In this document: positions 36,301 through 37,597 of the stretch, in pieces | Layout: each line of letters starts with the position of its first letter | How positions within the stretch are numbered: position 1 is the first letter of the stretch | Assembly (NCBI GenBank): GCA_030695905.1 | Contig: JAUYOL010000003.1 | Location: forward strand, 1-37,597 | Source: Candidatus Omnitrophota bacterium | GTDB lineage: Bacteria > Omnitrophota > Gorgyraeia > 2-01-FULL-45-10 | Direction of reading: 5' to 3' | DNA: 37,597 nucleotides | Translations under genes and position numbers: made by a program | Notes under the pieces: model-generated | The model's database searches: none | The model's input: only the letters and a program-made list of their open reading frames with translations | What the model was told of the DNA's origin: nothing

Positions 36301-37597
36301 CCTTGATTCGCGGGAAGCATATTGCCTAACTTGCTCTCCCAATAGGCACATTCGTCATCGCTCAGTATCCTGAGCATATGCCGGCCTTCCCATAATACAA
36401 ACCTTCTCCTCTCCTGCTCTGGACCGGTTGTTCTGTTATATGCCTCGTCCTTACCCTTGGACAACACGCTGCGGAAGGTCGACTCCGTATGCCAATCTGT
36501 TATTTTCCTACCAAGATCGAATATGATACGGTCGCCCCTCATAAGGCTTTTAATGCTTTTTCCGTATTCGGTAACTCTTACGACAATCTCGTCAAACATC
36601 ATGTCTCTTCTTAAATAACCGCGGGAGAGCTGCTGGATCTTTACGCCATATTCGAAGAATTCTCTGCGCGATACCTTCATATTCTTATCGAAGTCCTTGC
36701 TCGCGAGCCAGGATATATCCGGCCCTCTCAAAATCTCTATCGGCCTTTGCGAATCGGGCAACCACAGTTCGTGGTACAACTTTATTACCTCTTTTAAGGC
36801 ATCCATATCCACTTCTTTATTTACAACAGCATTTGCCCACGCGGTAAGACGGCCCATATCCTCGCCATCCGTATTGGCTATATTGAACTTTTCGCCATAA
36901 AAAATTTTAAGATAAGGCGCTATCTCATCCTCAACAATTAGGAATTGTTTTACAACCCCTATAAGGCTATCGGATGAAATATTCTTATCTCCCGCCTTAA
37001 GCCTTTTTGTAATTTCATCCCTTATAGTAGTTATTTTTATAGCGTCTATCTGCGACTGTTTAAGCAATTTTGTTATGGATAACTCCGTTTTGACAAAATT
37101 ATTAAACCCTTTATCCGCGAATGTTTTAAATAATAACTCAAACATCGCCGGATCTTTTAGCGCTCCATTCGCGTCAAAGAACCTTGCCCAATATCTGTGA
37201 TTTATGGCAATGTCCCTGGCTATGGCCATCATTATTCCGTCCCTGTCTGATGCGTCGCTATATCCCGCTACATCTCTAAGGACCCGATCTATCTCGCTGT
37301 TCTTTTTTAGATTATTGAATATATCAAACATGGATTCCGCTTTTGGTTTAGGCGATCCTGTTTCGGTAAAGAAATGTTTCCATGTATAATAATCCGTCAC
37401 TATTTCCCTGGCTATGGCCGTTATCCGACCGGCCTCCTGGTTATCATCGTCTGCCAGATAACCGCTGATGCCTTCCTGGAGATTGGGAATGACCGTTCCA
37501 AACAACTGCTTGACGTTTGTATCGCGCTGGGCCTTCTGCTTATCCCCTTCGGGCGTCCCTGCCTTATCTTTGTCAGCGTCTATTGTGCCATCGGACG
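24381..37597 (-). CDS. Giant GT84-like membrane fusion with HD, APH and EI modules (5' partial)
   Basis: Over 4400 residues; the frame is open to the window edge, so the N-terminus is missing. An internal TTG at 37505 is not a convincing start; positions below count from it. 1-690: helical, not recognised. 690-2140: many membrane segments with a GT2/GT84-like glycosyltransferase (FITIPTMGAIDP ~875; ELSHDYFE ~1427; EMRWWKG ~1462). 2185-2245: winged helix (VNQLIESRQFSETTVRKELE). About 2390: HD domain (VALHDYGKI, LILRHSD). 2700-3050: APH-type kinase fold (IIHGDYNSNNILF, LIDFDYT). 3350-3900: PTS Enzyme I-like module with phospho-His loop (GATTSHGAIYAKNKGIPVIV), GVGLVRTEYLF, TIRTLDLQPDKK, SIGTNDLSSY and active Cys (SICGEMAS). 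Two membrane segments ~3965-4010; then an alpha/beta C-terminal domain and tail (YLPRAIPIDYEKEI...IIRTAA). Glucan synthesis is inferred; the glycosyltransferase call is moderate, the HD/APH/EI calls strong. Confidence 0.8.
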   Translation of the reverse strand, partial: SDGTIDADKDKAGTPEGDKQKAQRDTNVKQLFGTVIPNLQEGISGYLADDDNQEAGRITAIAREIVTDYYTWKHFFTETGSPKPKAESMFDIFNNLKKNSEIDRVLRDVAGYSDASDRDGIMMAIARDIAINHRYWARFFDANGALKDPAMFELLFKTFADKGFNNFVKTELSITKLLKQSQIDAIKITTIRDEITKRLKAGDKNISSDSLIGVVKQFLIVEDEIAPYLKIFYGEKFNIANTDGEDMGRLTAWANAVVNKEVDMDALKEVIKLYHELWLPDSQRPIEILRGPDISWLASKDFDKNMKVSRREFFEYGVKIQQLSRGYLRRDMMFDEIVVRVTEYGKSIKSLMRGDRIIFDLGRKITDWHTESTFRSVLSKGKDEAYNRTTGPEQERRRFVLWEGRHMLRILSDDECAYWESKLGNMLPANQGLFSSDPEKVEDVRDLFDISASVIDIARSLEFSEIDYTPDMFSREKIDKYIIMRMVTRPVERKLSNGEKDMPLPEFFNEMFRVHNIDKDGIVKGELEYWMNLLRQYERGERDSSGNRLGISRSQIKALINDAAAITSEVAKDWGITLPLSTAELLREIYRVRKSGCIESLVLMERSVADSLVAKIINGEITGYPTKKDVKDALVEYISGITDPEEKLRLQRFTSPTEDSNELDENQKKMKGIINGHILWEIEEQVQEKMRETVAGSEPEVRDYIEHREGMAKRNEKAILRYADKFAGTIAALVILFAALAMLLQWRNRVARLRPAKKDIDLGAAGPYRGNILGRIRNKIDALKKERSEIKAAVAKAKESMVKEAAEKGRVAPNFPARFQLKMAAVLAGATLYVAARFFSFNFFAIVPQFSLVDLVLFALLGWWLNRVFFARVLSFHKKATLKEMMKNVEHEDYRDGVPEDHRSFITIPTMGAIDPALRQLITDTFRNCRDKKKGNIGFIVYNAKPPNEEDEANAKIVQTIVNEFRDKGELLPSEGILYVDRDVARAIINLDKKFLSLSDLLRLIGQGVVKPESAGELHVGYKLSHDVFLKGAYATAISTIITWVSLPVLFGFSALSAIAVGMTIGIVIGTAWAIYVSGEKGSHILEAKGYDMPKRPMINKIWGDMRLLGFKSPAGFDPKKPLLYTDVLANLDPVTQRAQLVTPEDKKEGEYLPPWAIFTLDNKNGAGIPDPRPVFVREAKEELMGEDNLNPTPEQIDARARELDPMVDPIRKIIEDGAAHPEVTFVTPYIYITADLEPDIGIPEPFVPAPESRTPYAQYLATAQQAVAHFENSMMFNLSNAPVTIWHSLIIGSVIGLTLGTLFGGLNLALIGFSAGGFIGLVLRLIIKRKDNAWNPTSSFYGKGLIVIQPWLRGIKRPDKPPISEAFSLKRLARPFKEGIYLYGPNRFISPLPRLYFIGMLGGTSLGLLAAYFFGVSYFGTWALIGMSAGLWIFGGKEGMYHFGVFLAGYFQELSHDYFECTFGRVMHSVRAMIFEPANANAKAQEEREMRWWKGVVLYIYHIFTAGVDMQQRYLMSICVMMYMIGPIFVLWLRQSWIAQTYSGIADKIQPIQRLQEYGQQTLSSLANGQWLGIALLVMTILGVLVLMAWAYHKSEAKHPRFAKAMEKLIGFTYMISPILILLWINSPMAQIFAGPILNATGQWLAIGLLIFMIIAMVIMTQISTKEETKHYGAVSIARKLGLLHFANATYLTNPIYDVLRNMKGLFERSVAGFPDMPRKINQIETAVYAITTMGTTTALMCYFQSYWIGGIALSIFAFLTIKRLMGRFIPTMWVVAGIMLAVYMVSPLWVTALFSHWMPIWANSSFVTELLPPFINQPLSSMLMSWVTPYLVSVPIVVYLLKRTAYLYKLLNAHNVDEGPVVWGAFKETGAKTARETFIQAAIARKWTLIVGTELMIEAALYWSNYWPFIWGIAIFYSWSFGFFYRWWTSKPNYLFEGNVKRLTPWNMIKSLPNLWLDDFRIYVAGVGGELYNDLKQKVPEFSTKDKIPIDDFREIKTKKELKDLLKKFFAKKKEARKYGLGDIALRAKMLANKLFTIGFIAGVIIAVPMIVFTVFYSVGIASGFIIALSLALFFKGLIRLDVEKRATRVLGWVYFIGSFVLVGVFLYTAVQGDLFGLDWMHWLKGPGVTDDFSVVSVAFAIPALFGYALASVFLFLGWLFDALGFGKLWLYDKVIKPIWQNPSLSNLKKSLWPVSPIKIPKVTPSQDRGKGSVRSALKAMYELFKNESVTVNQLIESRQFSETTVRKELEMLELLGLIDVDKGSRIYKYMLKSEIRNLSPPQLDYILTIPELDRYEIPQQDIQRIRDQIDNYLSYQDVVRSGNIQNIFDFFYRITDLSKLKDVKGGAAFQMADGSYMDMLMHMREVIHSLQMLEDNSYDYFNNRRYPKDGREFSRETFARVKAVYDELMADPSYRETLQVFVALHDYGKIWGEDHYINGAREVEPLLHRIGMVEDKIKLIQTLILRHSDLGELYLGESVPDEDIKFLKESGFDVDKFLKMQLILHVCDVNSVGQGRLTANQLEEFVKYTDTGYLGTMQGQWGKGRLVNLMGLESASTMELYEIMAFQVVRAAYNDIPEEEITGFNQFMNNMKFRRLVFLVRNMNPENIVKWFYLMYLAAKLTDARAGQNVDFIWFTSDKEAAKIDTALATLTLADISGIKFTKTAIEIPATNTVIPIRLDIDNKALVVDTANMTVAKPIIAEQARPQAPPVLVEQIFARYGRGEIKQVTQLIPGMAESQPQLIETNEDKFVLVKSSLRNTPSSIEWECSLLERLKKNGFIVVPQLYRTSGGEPFVKVGSDFYKLYEFRPGAHVNWGEIKGAKAKEAAKIQALYHNAVRGAQPEGLNLATTERLYPLAEPSNPSEMRAWFHKARDSLPDEILQKYLGQLAFFESQLDKLEKNALTNGYAALPQLIIHGDYNSNNILFEGDNISGLIDFDYTRKTARIIDLVNGAINIDWNSSDPLKDLIAYLRTYQENADDKLTIEELKALPDAYRAWFLEAISMSIYWIYAKRPQISEQMIKDMIQGNLNNIKALDESIKRGDWEKLFVELSAPVIKKPQTPSETHIEPPSQMESDGQTTWFGRIRLRLHNLLGSRGIPFSHWNDVSAVMRATVDTDAEQFNYWPIQGEKKVLIATRLREGVETRIEGLVKNAVPAADIVYKITQEVFLPDNRRVTLVIYCFELEKEKDIDKLKNILATTDRNYRGYATMPSYSTSGLIAVLKRSEIPIEVPASLNVQEDENLKGRAEQAIRRLETTMNELGEDAKLVDPALKFVKMISRPFDYNAHKGMNGLTHLASTLKNTLEKNREEIRVWDDKIAESKERLEDLEARYASNGIKKEDFEKEQDLINKEILTMSNSRDVAEMICNAMSRFWFNLVNQDGDYDSQALGIRAIGDIEKKAPLIIFAEFIDPLEINALSKKYDIEGIVTVEGATTSHGAIYAKNKGIPVIVIDVPDSLKVKGVPNSKAFINEISRIIKESKARKGKVISRMVLMRSDVAGNGEVVLRPSLSTVKVSYGILLREVAFDTFAMQQTKDRCENVPIGQTETTTSLYVNADSETEIQEGIEKYKAAGVGLVRTEYLFTDENIFEPQRPDIKGNRIVREYLESPAEEKREQLKDHLREYFLRIARAAQGAPVTIRTLDLQPDKKNLILQKVKNLSGMEFYKSPLGRDILLIQLEAIMEARLLGVDNLKVMFPMVSSIDDVGYLITRDESVWASARLNVVMGSTPITQDARYDVKKAHAIIGRINSIKKGIMVETSVAVDNIKLLAAVNEIDFYSIGTNDLSSYVIGKALGRKDGKLDRDNPLDKQYLSRLQPVVLEKIAAIIETIRDENRERAAEGMPRKELSICGEMASWYGFELFIAKKMKKLGIKEGEVPLSLSMSGYRVPHVNVFLRNIVEEDYAGIDTFLADAVDEVGPRSVDYVANNIVIGIFDRIYQDRKIHDIVTRESAPRSESELANPPKEERSLRTLQLILARNGVLKTLPLSRPGMAITPLLAFLVPLIAIAILPFIHSVPLQIGIWALVVGLEGVYLLSLLKVAEVLQPARAEPNVIIGIPANGSFDAMEERVREALMAAGANLEVARMDENEFAKLAKARNFRGIFIKDIFYIDSPRKFVGDIKAAKLAVDYEILLTMNDVSVNTREELSAAIKAILPNIASVNAADIFNRAQEVLAARPELASQIPAIQKLIAKRKHEIAGIYNGMAIDKTVNYDNRIAVATTEKIAKFDPFTFDNIETAQKQGIVNVFIYGDTLKDIDSAKRFVKACGYRGNIDDLRFIDKRGKKYEHIVAEIAAFQTGLKAESIGIRAAAGEFADEKVAKSKLLEIQPIDMNGQEMYPAMNSYQVLLKIVLAGTGEIIIPGVSKDDVRGIFKYLPRAIPIDYEKEIRSYIEAIEIIRTAA

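Noticed and set aside
37503-37505. TTG as the true start of the giant membrane protein
   Set aside because: The frame continues without stop to the window edge (…RDTNVKQL before it), so the start lies outside the window.

Overview
All supported genes lie on the minus strand, so the region is transcribed from high to low coordinates. Two enormous open frames, signal-peptide-led multidomain fusions, 'LSPPS'-type sequence after a signal peptide, and a glucan-type gene set all suggest Candidatus Omnitrophota (OP3) or a close relative. That placement is an inference from protein style; no marker gene is present.

Region by region, in transcription order. (1) 37597-24381: a giant membrane protein, truncated at its N-terminus by the window edge. 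It carries a GT2/GT84-like glycosyltransferase, many membrane segments, a winged helix, an HD domain, an APH-type kinase fold and a complete PTS Enzyme I-like module. (2) 24256-18282: an HD-GYP protein, a radical SAM/SPASM protein with a membrane domain that may be Mpv17-like, and a HEAT-repeat protein, closely spaced like an operon. (3) 18117-13725: a toxin-antitoxin and ATPase islet: AbrB-type antitoxin plus RelE-like toxin, AbiEi plus AbiEii, and two AAA/DUF4143 ATPases. Every unit has its own sigma70-type promoter, and repeats overlap or adjoin each promoter. (4) 13577-2541: a 3678-residue secreted-looking fusion with a ChaN/TraB-like N-terminus and UDPGP-type pyrophosphorylase, phosphohexomutase and phosphoglucose-isomerase-like domains. 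(5) 2544-118: two identical 79-bp hairpin repeats flanking a decayed ORF6N gene, then an orphan HAMP protein translationally coupled to a glycoamylase-like (PF10091) protein.

How the genes may work together (inference): isomerase, mutase and pyrophosphorylase domains would convert fructose-6-P to UDP-glucose. The GT84-like membrane giant could polymerise it, and the PF10091 protein could act on the glucan outside. GT84 and PF10091 are both parts of cyclic beta-1,2-glucan synthase (NdvB), so this could be a split and rearranged glucan system. The puzzle is that the cytosolic-type enzymes carry an export signal.

The most novel pattern is at the C-termini. Four proteins (3678 aa, 568 aa, about 1225 aa and the edge-truncated giant) end in what look by eye like related alpha/beta domains plus a short tail of the type LP[RK]A.P..Y ... 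A[AL]. In the 568-aa gene an in-frame TAG cuts that tail off, yet the 13 codons after it still encode it (STYAAEQTALQAA). In the 3678-aa gene the stop codon is supplied by a 79-bp repeat. This suggests an undescribed C-terminal sorting or interaction module.
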